Positions 33,325 to 43,455 of a stretch of 64,000 nt of DNA are shown here, piece after piece. Below the pieces are notes generated by a model. The model was not told where the DNA came from. It made no database searches and worked only from the letters and a program-made list of their open reading frames with translations. The stretch comes from GCA-003244245 sp050699635 (GTDB lineage: Bacteria; Actinomycetota; Actinomycetes; Mycobacteriales; Pseudonocardiaceae), in NCBI GenBank assembly GCA_050699635.1, contig JBOHFK010000005.1, forward strand, positions 43,392-107,391, in the 5' to 3' direction. The position numbers and the translations under genes are program-made. Numbering within the stretch: the stretch's first letter is position 1; each line of letters starts with the position of its first letter.

Positions 33325-34965
33325 TTGGACATCACCGTCAGTCCCCAGTGGACCGCGCTGACCGGCCATTACGAGAGGGTCAAGGGCCTGCACCTGCGGG
33401 AGCTCTTCGCCGATGATCCGGATCGCGGATGGCGGATGACTGTGCTGGCAGCGGATCTGTACTTGGACTACTCCAAGCACCGGGTCACCGCGGAGACCCT
33501 GGAGTTGCTCGTCGCCCTCGCCGAAGCTGCCGACCTGCGCGGGCGCATTGAGGCGATGTTTCGCGGCGAGCACATCAACGCCAGCGAGGATCGGGCCGTG
33601 CTGCACACGGCGCTACGTTTGCCGCGCGATGCGCACCTGGTGGTGGACGGCCAGGATGTGGTGCGCGACGTGCACCGGGTCCTGGACCGCATGGGCGACT
33701 TCACCGAGCGGGTCCGTTGCGGAGAGTGGACCGGGCACACCGGCAAGCCGATCCGCACCGTGGTCAACATCGGTATCGGCGGTTCGGATCTGGGCCCGGT
33801 CATGGCCTACGAGGCGCTGAAAGACTACTCCGACCGTAAGCTGACCTGCCGGTTCGTGTCCAACATCGATCCGGCAGACATCCTGGAGACCGTCCGCGAC
33901 CTGAACCCGGCCACCACGCTGTTCATCGTCGTCTCCAAAACCTTCACCACTGCCGAGACACTGACCAACGCCGGCGTCGCCAGGCGCTGGCTCCTCGACG
34001 GTCTGGGTGCGGGGCAGGAGGCCGTGGCCCGGCACTTCGTCGCCGTGTCGACCAACACCGAAGGCGTACGCGCCTTCGGCATCGACCCGGCGAACATGTT
34101 CGGTTTCTGGGATTGGGTCGGCGGCCGTTACTCCTATGACTCCGCGGTCGGTCTGTCGCTGATGATCGCGATCGGGCGGGAGCGCTTCGCCGAGATGCTT
34201 GCCGGGTTCCGTGCCATGGACGAGCACTTCCGCACGACGCCGTTCGAGCGCAACATGCCCGTCCTGGCCGGCTTGCTCAACATCTGGTACGGCGACTTCT
34301 TCGGCGCCCAGAGCCACGCCGTGCTTCCTTACAGTCAGCGTCTGCACCGTTTCCCCGCCTACCTGCAGCAGCTGACCATGGAGAGCAACGGCAAGTCCGT
34401 GCGCCTGGACGGGTCCCCGGTGACCCTGCCCACCGGGGAGATCTTCTGGGGGGAGCCCGGCACCAACGGGCAGCATGCCTTCTACCAGCTGCTCCACCAA
34501 GGCAACCGGCTCGTGCCCGCCGACTTTATCGGCTTCGCCGAACCCACCACCAACACAGCCGACGCCGACGGCCAGCACGACGCGTTCATGGCCAACTACT
34601 TCGCCCAGACTGCGGTGCTGGCCTTCGGCCGTACGGCCGAGGAGGTCCGCGCGGAGGGCATCCCCGAACATGTCGTGCCGCACAAGGTCATGCCCGGCAA
34701 CCGCCCCACCTCCAGCATTCTCGCGCCCGCGCTGACCCCCGCCGTCCTCGGCCAACTCGTCGCGCTCTACGAGCACACGGTGTTCACCCAGGGCGTGATA
34801 TGGGACATCGACTCCTTCGACCAGTGGGGCGTCGAACTCGGCAAGGCCATGGCCAAGAAGCTCACCCCCGCGATCACCCAGGCCGAGGCACCCGCCGCCG
34901 ACCACGACCCCTCCACCGATGCCCTCATCGCGCGCTACCGCACGTGGAGGGGGCGGGCGACCTGA
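33325..34965 (+). CDS. pgi: Glucose-6-phosphate isomerase
   Basis: About 546 residues using the TTG at 33325 (AAGGG 9 bases upstream); TTG 33316 is also possible, and the frame stays open to 33154 inside the previous gene. It interconverts glucose-6-phosphate and fructose-6-phosphate. Motifs: VNIGIGGSDLGPVMAYEAL, FVSNIDPADILE, SKTFTTAETLTNA, the signature GGRYSYDSAVGLS and, near the end, the catalytic lysine and QWGVELGKAMAKKL. The length is normal for the bacterial and eukaryotic type. With zwf and tkt in the same window it covers sugar-phosphate cycling for NADPH supply. Confidence 0.93.
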   Translation: MDITVSPQWTALTGHYERVKGLHLRELFADDPDRGWRMTVLAADLYLDYSKHRVTAETLELLVALAEAADLRGRIEAMFRGEHINASEDRAVLHTALRLPRDAHLVVDGQDVVRDVHRVLDRMGDFTERVRCGEWTGHTGKPIRTVVNIGIGGSDLGPVMAYEALKDYSDRKLTCRFVSNIDPADILETVRDLNPATTLFIVVSKTFTTAETLTNAGVARRWLLDGLGAGQEAVARHFVAVSTNTEGVRAFGIDPANMFGFWDWVGGRYSYDSAVGLSLMIAIGRERFAEMLAGFRAMDEHFRTTPFERNMPVLAGLLNIWYGDFFGAQSHAVLPYSQRLHRFPAYLQQLTMESNGKSVRLDGSPVTLPTGEIFWGEPGTNGQHAFYQLLHQGNRLVPADFIGFAEPTTNTADADGQHDAFMANYFAQTAVLAFGRTAEEVRAEGIPEHVVPHKVMPGNRPTSSILAPALTPAVLGQLVALYEHTVFTQGVIWDIDSFDQWGVELGKAMAKKLTPAITQAEAPAADHDPSTDALIARYRTWRGRAT

Positions 34966-34972
34966 GCGTTCC

Positions 34973-36028
34973 TCAGCTTGTGCGGCGCCTGCGCAGGAAG
35001 GGGTCTTGTAGTGCTGGCGGCTGGTAGCCGTTGTCTGCTCGGGTGAGGGTGACGCCGGGTGGAACGATTTCGTCGATGGCGTCCAGTACGTCGGTGCTGA
35101 GGGTGACGTCTACGGCGCCGAGTTGCGATTCGAGATGTTCCATCGTGCGCGGTCCGATGATCGGTGCGGTCACCGCGGGGTGTTGCAGCACGAAGGCCAG
35201 CGCCAGGTGGATCAGGGACATGCCGGCGTTGTCGGCCACCACGGCCAGCGCCTCAACAGCGTCCAGCTTGCGCTGATTGTCCGGGTCGGACAGGTCGTAG
35301 CGGCCCGGCAGGCGCTCGGCGCGGCTCGAGGTCGGTGTCGGGTGCCCTTTGCGGTAGCGACCGGTCAGCCATCCGCCGGCCAGCGGGCTCCACGACAGCA
35401 CACCCATCCCGTAGCGCTGGGCCACCGGCAACAGGTCCGCCTCGATGCCGCGGACCAGGATCGAGTACGGCGGCTGCTCGGTGACGAACCGACCCAGCGC
35501 CCGATCCCGCGCCGTCCACTGCGCCTCGACGATCTCGTGGGCGGGGAAGGTCGAGGAACCGAACGCGCGGATCTTGCCCTGACGCTGCAGGTCGGTCAGG
35601 GCCGAGAGGGTCTCCTCCACCGTGGTGTCCGGGTCCGGCCGATGTACCTGGTAGAGGTCGATCCAGTCGGTGTCCAGACGGCGCAGGCTGTTGTCCACTT
35701 CCTGGATGATCCAGCGCCGCGAGTTGCCGCGCTTGTTCGGATCACCGCCGGGTTGGCCCATCGCGGCGTCCATGGCGAAGTGGACCTTCGTCGCCAGGAT
35801 CACGTCGTCGCGACGGCCGTTGGCGAGCGCTTTGCCGACGATGACCTCTGACTCGCCCTGTGAGTACACATCGGCGGTGTCGATGAAGTTGATTCCGGCA
35901 TCCAGCGCGTGGTGGATGATTTTGATCGAGATGTCGTGGTCGGGTTCGCCCCACGCGCCGAGCATCATCGCTCCCAGGCACAGCGGGCTGACCTGCATAC
36001 CGGTACGACCAAGACTGCGGTAATCCAT
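34973..36028 (-). CDS. Aldo-keto reductase
   Basis: 351 residues from the ATG at 36028, which has AGGAG 7 bases upstream; the frame is open for 25 codons further but without a site. The AKR fold is clear: RSLGRTGMQVSPLCLGAM at the N-terminus, catalytic Asp in NFIDTADVYSQGESE, Lys in ILATKVHFAM, and His in YQVHRPDPDT, with the cofactor region IIGPRTMEHLESQLGA. It reduces aldehydes or ketones with NADPH, here probably xenobiotic carbonyls. It converges on pgi with 7 bases between the stops. Confidence 0.9.
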   Translation of the reverse strand: MDYRSLGRTGMQVSPLCLGAMMLGAWGEPDHDISIKIIHHALDAGINFIDTADVYSQGESEVIVGKALANGRRDDVILATKVHFAMDAAMGQPGGDPNKRGNSRRWIIQEVDNSLRRLDTDWIDLYQVHRPDPDTTVEETLSALTDLQRQGKIRAFGSSTFPAHEIVEAQWTARDRALGRFVTEQPPYSILVRGIEADLLPVAQRYGMGVLSWSPLAGGWLTGRYRKGHPTPTSSRAERLPGRYDLSDPDNQRKLDAVEALAVVADNAGMSLIHLALAFVLQHPAVTAPIIGPRTMEHLESQLGAVDVTLSTDVLDAIDEIVPPGVTLTRADNGYQPPALQDPFLRRRRTS

Positions 36029-36087
36029 ATCTCGCTCCTCATCAATTGCTAAATTCGTCCAATTCCCACCCGGGTGCCCGCCGTAAC

Positions 36088-36672
36088 TTGCTGGCCGCCT
36101 CACCCACCGTCGAGGGCATCACCGGCCGCTACTTCGAAGACTGTGCACCAGCAGCCCCGGTCACCCAACGCGCCGGGGGACTCGCGCACACCCCGGTCAA
36201 CGCGCTGACCCTCGGCGTCGCCCTCGTCGCGGTCCTGGCCGGATTCGGCGCATGGTGGACCTACTTTGACTTCGCCGGACACCGCCCACCCAGACCAACC
36301 CGCCCCTCCACTCTGGTGTGGATGCTCACCCACCTGCCGCTTACCGCCGCCATAGCCGCCCTGGGTGCGGCCATGGTCAGCCTCACTGAACACGCCCATG
36401 CCGCCCGCACTCCCCCCGCAACAGCATGGGGCCTGGCCACCAGCACCGCCATCGTCCTGGCCGCCACCGCGTTGCTCACCACCAGCCTGCGCGCCCGGCG
36501 TCACCAGTCCGGGCTCTACCGGCCGCTGTCCCTTACCTGCATCGCCGCCGCCGTTTTGTCCTTAGGCCTGGGCATCGCTAGGCCAACGCCACTCGTCTTC
36601 GGTCTCGCACTCGTCGTCCTCTTCGGCATTCCCTGGGCATTCGCCGTAGCGCACCGCGTGACTCACCATGAC
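36088..36672 (+). pseudogene. SDR C-terminal scrap joined to the C-terminal half of an LtrA-like membrane protein
   Basis: An open frame without a proper start begins with NLLAASPTVEGITGRYFEDC, typical of the end of an SDR, and then passes at about 36187 into membrane sequence (GFGAWWTYFDFAGHRPPRP, then four further hydrophobic segments to about 36672). The second part resembles the C-terminal half of low-temperature-requirement A (LtrA) proteins. Two unrelated gene ends fused without start signals indicate deletion scars rather than a gene. The same frame runs on into antisense of the next remnant. Confidence 0.6.
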
Positions 36673-36679
36673 ACGTCCC

Positions 36680-36880
36680 CAGCCTCAGCCGGGCGGCGTC
36701 CGCATCGGTCACGTCCAGCGCGACGGCGCGCACCCGGTCGCTGTACCTGCGCACCAGCTCCTCGAGCTGCTCGGGCCGGCGGGCGGTCGCGACCAAGTTG
36801 TCGCCGTGCTCCAGCACCGCCTTGGCCAGCTCCCAGCCGAAACCGCGGGAGCTGCCGGTGATGAGCCAGGTCCTGACCAT
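36680..36880 (-). pseudogene. SDR N-terminal fragment
   Basis: ATG at 36880; 65 codons encode the cofactor-binding half-domain of an SDR (TWLITGSSRGFGWELAKAVL, then ATARRPEQLEEL and VALDVTDADAARL), then similarity ends abruptly where it meets the LtrA-like remnant. The NNAG, catalytic Ser-Tyr-Lys and C-terminal parts are absent, so it cannot be active. Confidence 0.7.
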
Positions 36881-36895
36881 GAGGTTGTCCCCGTC

Positions 36896-36958
36896 CTAGT
36901 TCACCGAGCGGACGGTGCCGCCGTCGACGCGGAGCACCGTACCGGTCACGTAGCGGCC
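36896..36958 (-). pseudogene. C-terminal 20 residues of another SDR
   Basis: Minus-strand codons read GRYVTGTVLRVDGGTVRSVN and then TAG at 36898-36896, the standard ending of classical SDRs. Nothing upstream continues it: the sequence switches to the TetR remnant on the other strand at about 36957. Confidence 0.55.
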
Positions 36959-37468
36959 TTCACCAGGAGCGGTTACGCCGGAGTCGGGGTACGGGAGATC
37001 GCCAAGGCGGCCGGCGTGACGGCCATGCTGGTCAACCGTTACTTCGGCTCCAAGGAGAAGCTGTTCGCCGAGGTCGTCGAGGTCACCTTCAGCGAGCGGA
37101 CCCTGATCTCGGCCGACGTCGCCACACTCAGCCGTTTCGCCGCCGCCGCGCTGGTGGCCTCCGAGCCACGCTCGGTCGACGGCTTCCTACTGATGGTGCG
37201 CTCGGTGTCCAACCCGAGGGCCGCCGAGATCCTGCGCGCCGGCATCGAGAGGCACTTCCAGCAACACCTGGTCGCCCTGCTGCCCGGCGCACAGGCCGGC
37301 GAGCGCGCCGCCCTGTTCCTCGCCGTACTGGCCGGGGTCCGGCTCATGCAGCAGGTACTGAGCAGCCCAGCGCTCGCCGCCGCCGACGAGGTCGCACTGT
37401 CCCGCCGCCTCGAGGAAATGCTCCAGCTCCTCGTCGAACCCCCCGCGGAACACGACCAACCACGATGA
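36957..37468 (+). pseudogene. TetR-family regulator lacking its N-terminus
   Basis: From about 36957 the frame encodes AAFTRSGYAGVGVREIAKAA GVTAMLVNRYFGSKEKLF (split here), i.e. helices 2-4 of a TetR DNA-binding domain, followed by an intact ligand-binding domain ending EEMLQLLVEPPAEHD. The first 20-25 residues, including the start and helix 1, have been replaced by the SDR scrap. Without a start codon it is probably not expressed. Its stop overlaps an ATG at 37465 (ATGA), the first codons of what was a downstream SDR gene. Confidence 0.75.
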
Positions 37469-37500
37469 CCGAACGACTCACCGCGCTGGTCACCGGCGCC
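37465..37500 (+). pseudogene. First 12 codons of a lost SDR gene
   Basis: ATG at 37465 overlaps the TetR stop and encodes MTERLTALVTGA, the usual beginning of an SDR, after which the sequence is the 3' end of the epimerase gene on the other strand. The original TetR-SDR operon has been cut here. Confidence 0.5.
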
Positions 37501-38407
37501 CAACGGCCTCGGCCCGGCTACCAGCCGCGCAGGTCCACCGGCCAGCCTGGGCGAGTTCGGCCAGGGCGTCGAGACGGGTCGGTGTCCAGCCGAGCTCGCG
37601 ACCGGCCCGGGCGCCGGTGAACTGCTGGTCGAGGGCGAACGCCTCGGCGATGGGGCCCATCCGCTGGATGGCTTCCTCGAGGGTCAGCGAGTCGATCCTG
37701 CCCGGGCATCCGGCGGCCTGGCTCAAGGCTTGGGTAATGGCCGCCAGCGGGAGGTTCTGGCCGCTGACCCCGGCGTAGCTGGAACCTGCCGGGGCGTTGA
37801 GGGCCAGGACGTACAGCTCGGCGAGGTCGTCGACGTGGACCAGCGCCCAGCGGTTGGAGCCGTCCCCGATGCAGGGGACGGCACCGGCGGCGCGCCCCGG
37901 CTCGACGAAGAACGACTGAACCAGCCCGCCGGAGCGGCCGTAGACCAGCCCTGGCATCACCAGTACGGGATGCTGCCCGGTGACGGCCCGGGCGAGCACC
38001 CGCTTCTCGTTGTCCAGCCGCCAGGCGGTGATGGGCGGCGGGCTCAGCGGAGCGTCCTCGTCGACGACCCCGTCGGTGTCGCCATACACCCACACCCCGC
38101 CGGTGTGCACATAGGGGCGGCTTCCCGCGCCCTGCTGCAGTGCCTCCGCCGCGGCGCGGTCGACGTCCGCGGTGCCCTCGGTGTAGTCCACCCCGAGATG
38201 GATCACCCCGTCGGCCTGGCGGGCCGCCTCCCGAAGGACGTCGGTGTCGGTGAGCGTCCCCGCAACGGGGGTAGCGCCAAGGTCCGACACGGTGCGCGCG
38301 GAGTGCTCGCTGCGCGCCAGCGCCGTCACCTTGATGCCGTGCCGGATCAGCGCCTGGATGGTGGAGCGGCCGATGTAGCCGGAGCCGCCTGTGATGAAGA
38401 CCTGCAT
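37490..38407 (-). CDS. NAD-dependent epimerase/dehydratase family protein
   Basis: 305 residues from the ATG at 38407. Extended-SDR features: the cofactor loop TGGSGYIG at residues 6-13, IHLGVDYTEGTADVD, HTGGVWVYGDTDG, and VMPGLVYGRSGG; the usual YxxxK is not clear (WRLDNEKRV occupies that place). Such proteins reduce or epimerise sugar or isoflavonoid-like substrates; the group is often annotated only as NAD(P)-binding. Its last dozen residues run across the scar of a lost SDR gene, so the C-terminus may have been altered. It is followed upstream on the same strand by the LysR gene, with 153 bases between. Confidence 0.75.
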   Translation of the reverse strand: MQVFITGGSGYIGRSTIQALIRHGIKVTALARSEHSARTVSDLGATPVAGTLTDTDVLREAARQADGVIHLGVDYTEGTADVDRAAAEALQQGAGSRPYVHTGGVWVYGDTDGVVDEDAPLSPPPITAWRLDNEKRVLARAVTGQHPVLVMPGLVYGRSGGLVQSFFVEPGRAAGAVPCIGDGSNRWALVHVDDLAELYVLALNAPAGSSYAGVSGQNLPLAAITQALSQAAGCPGRIDSLTLEEAIQRMGPIAEAFALDQQFTGARAGRELGWTPTRLDALAELAQAGRWTCAAGSRAEAVGRR

Positions 38408-38560
38408 CGCCCTCACGGTCCTTTTCGGATGGCGGCGGGAGGTCCGCCGCTCCTCCACCCTGGCGCCGTGCCGCAGACGCCGTCCAAGACCTCTTCCGAT
38501 AGCGGTGATGCCCACAGGGCATCACCCTAACCGGCGGCGATGTCGCCGAACTGCGGGCTG

Positions 38561-39454
38561 TCATGGTCCAGTGGTTGGTGGCGGCACGATGGCCGTGCTT
38601 TGTTCAGCGGCGATGGCGGCGAATTCGTGGATGACCCTGTCTCGGCGGGTGCTGTCCCAGGCCAGGCAGATTTGGTTCGGTGCGATGTCGTGGATGGCGA
38701 CGTGGACGACGTCGGCGCGGGAGTAGTAGGTCGTCACAGATAGGGGCAGTACGGTGACGCCGTGGCCTGCGGCGACGTGTTCGAGCTTCTCCTCGACGGA
38801 GTGGAACACCGGTTCAGGTCGCCGCGTGTGTGCCCGTAGTTCGGCGGCGATGTCGCGCCATTCCGGGACGGCGTCGGGATTCTGGAGTAGGTGCTCGTCG
38901 GCGAGGTCGGTGATGCTGATGGTGCCCTTTCCCGCCAGCCGGTGATCGGCCGGTAATACGGCTACCCGTGTTTCGGTGTGGAGTTGCTGGATCTTCAGGC
39001 CCTGCTGGTCGATGGGCAGGCGTACGAAGCTGACGTCCGCCCGGCCGTCGTGGATGACATCGGTCTGGTCGTCCCAGGTCGTGCGGATCACGTCGACGGT
39101 CAGCTCGGGGTGACGGCTGATCAGGGCGCGGATCGGTGCGGTGACGATGAGGCCAGGCATGAAACCCACGACGAAGGCGGCGGGGCCGCGGGCGACGCGG
39201 GTCACACGACGCCGCAGCGCGGCCGCGTTGGCCAGCAGCGGGCGTGCGTCGGCGAGTAGTTGCGCACCGGCCGGGGTCAGCTCGGTGGAGCGTTTGTCCC
39301 GCACGAACAATGGGGCCTTGAGGTCGTCCTCCAGGACCTTGATCTGGCGGGACAACACCGGCTGCGCGATGTGCAACGCCTCGGCCGCGCGGCCGAAGTG
39401 CAGATGCTCAGCGACCGCGACGAAATAGCGCAGCTTCCGCAGGTCAACGTCCAC
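38561..39454 (-). CDS. LysR-family transcriptional regulator
   Basis: 297 residues from the second of two tandem GTG codons (39454), which has GGAGG 5 bases upstream. The winged helix-turn-helix is at residues 1-65 (HFGRAAEALHIAQPVLSRQI KVLEDDL, split here), followed by a periplasmic-binding-like effector domain (residues 90-290). Targets are probably among the neighbouring redox genes, such as the epimerase downstream or the divergent Ohr locus, but nothing in the sequence fixes the inducer. Confidence 0.88.
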   Translation of the reverse strand: MDVDLRKLRYFVAVAEHLHFGRAAEALHIAQPVLSRQIKVLEDDLKAPLFVRDKRSTELTPAGAQLLADARPLLANAAALRRRVTRVARGPAAFVVGFMPGLIVTAPIRALISRHPELTVDVIRTTWDDQTDVIHDGRADVSFVRLPIDQQGLKIQQLHTETRVAVLPADHRLAGKGTISITDLADEHLLQNPDAVPEWRDIAAELRAHTRRPEPVFHSVEEKLEHVAAGHGVTVLPLSVTTYYSRADVVHVAIHDIAPNQICLAWDSTRRDRVIHEFAAIAAEQSTAIVPPPTTGP

Positions 39455-39569
39455 CACGACCTCCTACCACCCCGATACCCACAGAGTATTACAAGCGTCG
39501 GAATGGGTCTTGGACGCGAGCGTCGGCTGGCCAGCACCCCGGAATTACGGTCCGCGCGATGCTGCGGTC

Positions 39570-39985
39570 AGGCTGTGTGCGGAAGCTCGGTGCCGGTGAG
39601 GTCGGCGCAGTGGTTCAGCAGGGAGGTAGACGAGTCTGTCGGGCCGGGTGACCAGCGCGGTCAGCAGGTAGGGAGCCAAGACGTTGATCGCGAACACGTG
39701 ACAGAGCCCGTCGACGGTCTCGATGCGACGTGGCTCGCGGTAGCCAACGCCTGCGTTGTGGATGACGGCGTGATATCTGCCGAGGTCGTTGACCTGCTCG
39801 GCGAGTCGTCGCGTCTCGGCGATGCTGGACAGCTCGCCCACCACGACGGCCTCGGCCTGTGTAAGCCCGCGCTGGGCCTCGGCCGCACGAGTGGCGTTGC
39901 GTGCGTGCAGGGTCACCGCGTGGCCGTCCTCGACGAGAGTCGTGCCGCCATCAGCCCAAGCCGAGGGCATCATGGGGAACTACAT
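39570..39985 (-). pseudogene. Degenerate SDR gene
   Basis: The core reads DGHAVTLHARNATRAAEAQR, then AVVVGELSSIAETRRLAEQV, HAVIHNAGVGYREPR and CHVFAINVLAPYLLTAL, a typical SDR. The cofactor loop is scrambled by frameshifts: DGLG and MAAR lie in different frames around 39935-39965. The sequence after RPDRLVYL is lost as well. No intact start remains. Confidence 0.7.
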
Positions 39986-40018
39986 CAGCTTGGAGATCAA
40001 CGTCGAACGGGAGCAGCG

Positions 40019-40492
40019 ATGACCAGGGTTCTCTACACGGCACAGGCACACGTGACTGGCGGTCGAACCGAGGGTCACGGTCGCACCTCCGACGGTGCCC
40101 TGGACGTTGAGCTGCGCTCTCCCTCGGAGATGGGTGGTGAAGGAGGCGGGACCAACCCCGAACAGCTCTTCGCCATCGGGTTCGCCGCCTGCTTCGAAAG
40201 CGCCCTGGGCGTCGCGGCGCGTCGGGCCCGGCAGGAAGCCGGTGACGTCGCGATCGACGCCAAAGTGATGCTGCTGCCCACGGGAGACGGTGGTTTCAAG
40301 CTCGCCGTGACCCTCGACGTCGTCCTTCCCTCGGTCAGCGATCCCGCGGCGGCCATCGAGCTGGTCCGGGCGGGGCATCGTGTCTGCCCCTATTCCAACG
40401 CCACCCGCGGCAACATCGACGTCACGCTCACGGCCAACGGCCAGCCCGTCGACCTCCACGAACGCGACGTGCCCCGGCCAGCCACCGATTGA
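40019..40492 (+). CDS. ohr: Organic hydroperoxide resistance protein (Ohr/OsmC family)
   Basis: 157 residues; GGGAG lies about 7 bases before the ATG. The two redox-active cysteines are present in FAACFESAL and RVCPYSNATRGN. Ohr reduces fatty-acid and other organic hydroperoxides using lipoylated partners. The N-terminus (VLYTAQAHVTGGR, HGRTSDGALDVELRSP) is diagnostic of Ohr rather than OsmC. There is no OhrR (MarR) gene beside it. It lies next to a decayed SDR on the opposite strand. Confidence 0.9.
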   Translation: MTRVLYTAQAHVTGGRTEGHGRTSDGALDVELRSPSEMGGEGGGTNPEQLFAIGFAACFESALGVAARRARQEAGDVAIDAKVMLLPTGDGGFKLAVTLDVVLPSVSDPAAAIELVRAGHRVCPYSNATRGNIDVTLTANGQPVDLHERDVPRPATD

Positions 40493-40770
40493 CCTGGCCG
40501 CTGATGCCCTAACCCGACACAAGTGATTGCCGCCGGCGAGGACAACGCCCGCGAGATCGGTCGGCGTCAGCGGCGGCTTCGGTGAGCAGGACCCGGCCGT
40601 AGCTCAGGCCGCCGCCTCGGCGTTCTGAACGGCCGAGGAACCAGCACACCGCCTCGAGCTCCATGCGCCGATTGCCAATCCTCACACAGCCGCCGCGCCA
40701 ACAGATATAGCAACGAGAAGATGACGAGCGGCGCGGTCACACCGCCGCATCTCAGTAGGAGTGGACAGCT

Positions 40771-42421
40771 ATGATTTTTGATACAGCGGACAGCGGTTCG
40801 GACGCGTCCTTGAGTAAGCGCTTTGCCACATCGCCGGATTTTGCGGAGCGGGTGCGCACCAATCAGCTACGGCTTAGTTCAGAGTTGAAACCGCAGTACG
40901 ACTTTGTCGTCGGTGGATCGGGTTCGTCGGGTTCGGTCGTCGCGCGGCGGCTGGCCGAGAACCCCGAGGTCAGCGTGCTTTTGTTGGAGGCGGGCGGCGA
41001 CGACGACGTACCAAGTGTCACCCAAGCTAATCAATGGCCGATAAACATCGGCTCCGAACGAGACTGGGACTTCCATGGGCAGCCGAATCCGTATGTCAAC
41101 GGGCGCTCGATCCCGTTCTCTATGGGCAAGATATTGGGCGGCGGATCCAGTATCAACATCATGGTTTGGGCACGCGGACACCAGCGCGACTGGGATTTCT
41201 TCGCGTCCGAAGCGCGCGATCCCGCGTGGAGCTATGGCTCGGTGCTAGAGATCTATCACCGCATCGAAGATTGGCATGGCGCTCCTGACCCAAGATATCG
41301 GGGCACGGGGGGACCGGTTTTCGTACAGCCCGCGCCTGACCCGAATCCACTGGCTCCGGCAACGGTGGACGGGGCGCGTTCGGTCGGTATTCCGACCTTC
41401 GAGAATCCAAACGGCCAGATGATGGAAGGGCCCGGCGGGGCATCAATCAGCGATATGCGCTCCCGTGAGGGAAAGCGGGAATCGGTGTTCCGTTCCTACA
41501 CCTACCCGTATATGGACCGCCCGAACCTGACGGTCCTGACTCACGCCTACGTGAACCGGCTTACCTTCGACGCGCGCCACCGGTGTGGAGATCTCCTACC
41601 AAGGGACAACCCGTCGAATCGGAGCCACACACGAGGTGGTGTTGTCGCTGGGCGCGATCCACACCCCGAAGGTGCTGATGCAATCAGGTGTCGGTGACGA
41701 GGCCGAATTACGGCGCTTCGGAATTCCCGTCCGGCAGCACCTTCCAGGAGTTGGTCAGAACTTTCAAGACCATGTCGGTTTGGACTGTGTCTGGGAATAT
41801 CGAGAGGCCCTGCCACCACGCAACACCATGTCCGAGGCCATCTTGTTCTGGAAGAGCACGTCCGGGTTGGAGTACCCGGACCTGTTTGTGTGCCAGGCTG
41901 AGGTTCCAAAGTCGACCGACGAGAATGTGGCCCGCTTTGGGCTACCAGAGGCCGGCTGGACGTTGTTCGGGGCGGTCGCACAGCCGAACAGTCGAGGTCG
42001 TTTACGCCTGACCGGCCCCGATCCACTCGACCCGATACAGATCGAGGCTAATACGTTCTCTGACCCCGACGATCTGAAGACCGCCATCGCCTGCGTCGAA
42101 CTCTGCCGCGAAATCGGTAACTCCGCTGCACTTCGCCCGTTCGCCGAACGCGAGGTCATGCCAGGCAACTTGAAAGGCCGCCAACTGGAGGAGTATGTCC
42201 GCGACGCTGCTACCAGCTACTGGCACGAGACCTGTACGGCAAAGATGGGTCGAGACGCCATGTCAGTCGTCGACGGCCACCTCAACGTCTACGGAATCGA
42301 CAACCTGCGGATCGCCGACGGCTCCATCATGCCGCGCATCACCACCGGCAACACAATGGCCCCCTGCGTGGTAATCGGGGAACGTGCGGCAGAAATCCTC
42401 AAGGCAGAGCACAGACTGTAG
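40771..42421 (+). pseudogene. GMC oxidoreductase gene with one frameshift
   Basis: AGGAG lies about 10 bases before the ATG at 40771. The first 270 codons contain the FAD dinucleotide fold (GGSGSSGSVVARRLAE, LLLEAGGDDD), the GMC signature 1 region (GKILGGGSSINIMVWARG) and onward. At about 41571-41577 (run CGCGCGC) the frame shifts by one base, and the rest follows in the new frame from ATGVEISYQG through VLSLGAIHTPKVLMQSGVG to the C-terminal NLRIADGSIMPRITTGNTMA. Removing one base restores 549 residues, the normal length of choline-dehydrogenase-like GMC enzymes, so this may be an intact gene with a sequencing error. Confidence 0.85.
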
Positions 42422-42506
42422 TGTCCACCTGTCGGGCGTTCGACGTGACGGGTGACCGAGCCGGACGCGGCGGGCGTGACCCTGCGATCATGCTCGTCGC
42501 CCCGAA

Positions 42507-43360
42507 CTAGGTGATCTGGCGGCGGTCCAGCTCTCGGGTTGTGTCGGCCCAGTCGTCCAGGTCGGACAGCCGCGCCGTGAGCGCCTTGCGGATCTCATCC
42601 TCGGCCGAACGACCGAGAGCGAGAAGTAACGGCGGCTTCGCGGCATCCACCGCCTTGAGGATCATCATTGCTACGCCGCTGGCGCTGGGAAGCGACTCGA
42701 GCGGCACCGCACTCAGCGACCTGAGCAGCGCTCCGGCGGTCTGGTCGTAGTCGGGGATGGCCTCGGCGAAGACTGCCTTGGACATGAACGGGGTGTTGAG
42801 CGCATTCGGTTCGATCAGGGTGAACCTGATACCCAGGGGTTGAGCTCGATCGCCAGCGCCTCGGTGAGCCCGGCCACCGCGTGCTTGGTGGCGGCGAGCA
42901 CTCCGGTACCTGGGAAGGACATGTGCCCGAACAGTGACGACATCTGCACGACGTGGCCCGCTCGTTGCTGCCGCAGCACCGGCAGCGCGGCGCGTAGCAC
43001 GTTCAGTACCCCGAACACGTTGGTGTCGAAGATCGCCCGGGTCTGCTCGTCGGTGGTCGCCTCGACGGCGCCGACCAGGCCGTACCCCGCGTTGTTGACG
43101 ACCACGTCGATCCGGCCGAAAGCCTCCATTGTTCGCTCCACAGCGAGCCGGGCGGCGTTCTCGTCGCGGACGTCAAGCTCGACGGCAAGGACCTGATCGG
43201 GGAAGCTGCTCACGAGATCGGCGAGCGGCCCGGTGTTCCTGGCGGTGGCTGCCACGCGGTCGCCACGTTCGAGGGCGGTCAGGGCGAGTGCGTGGCCGAC
43301 ACCGGAGGAGGTTCCGGTGATGAACCAGGTCCGGCGCGTCGATGTGTCGCTGTCAGTCAT
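42507..43360 (-). pseudogene. SDR gene with one frameshift
   Basis: ATG at 43360 follows AGGACAG. The first 178 codons give a standard SDR (WFITGTSSGVGHALALTAL, VVVNNAGYGLVGAVE, MSSLFGHMSFPGTGVLAATK HA, split here). At the G-run 42835-42839 one base is missing; the new frame continues LGIRFTLIEPNALNTPFMSK and 100 further residues to TAG at 42509. With one base restored the product is 284 residues, as in retinol-dehydrogenase-like SDRs. Confidence 0.8.
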
Positions 43361-43455
43361 GCGGCTGTCCTGTCTGAATCATGGCGGTCAGGTTGTGACG
43401 GTTGTTGTTGTGGCGGTGCGCGGGCCCGCTGGACGACCGCGCGATCTTCGCGTGG

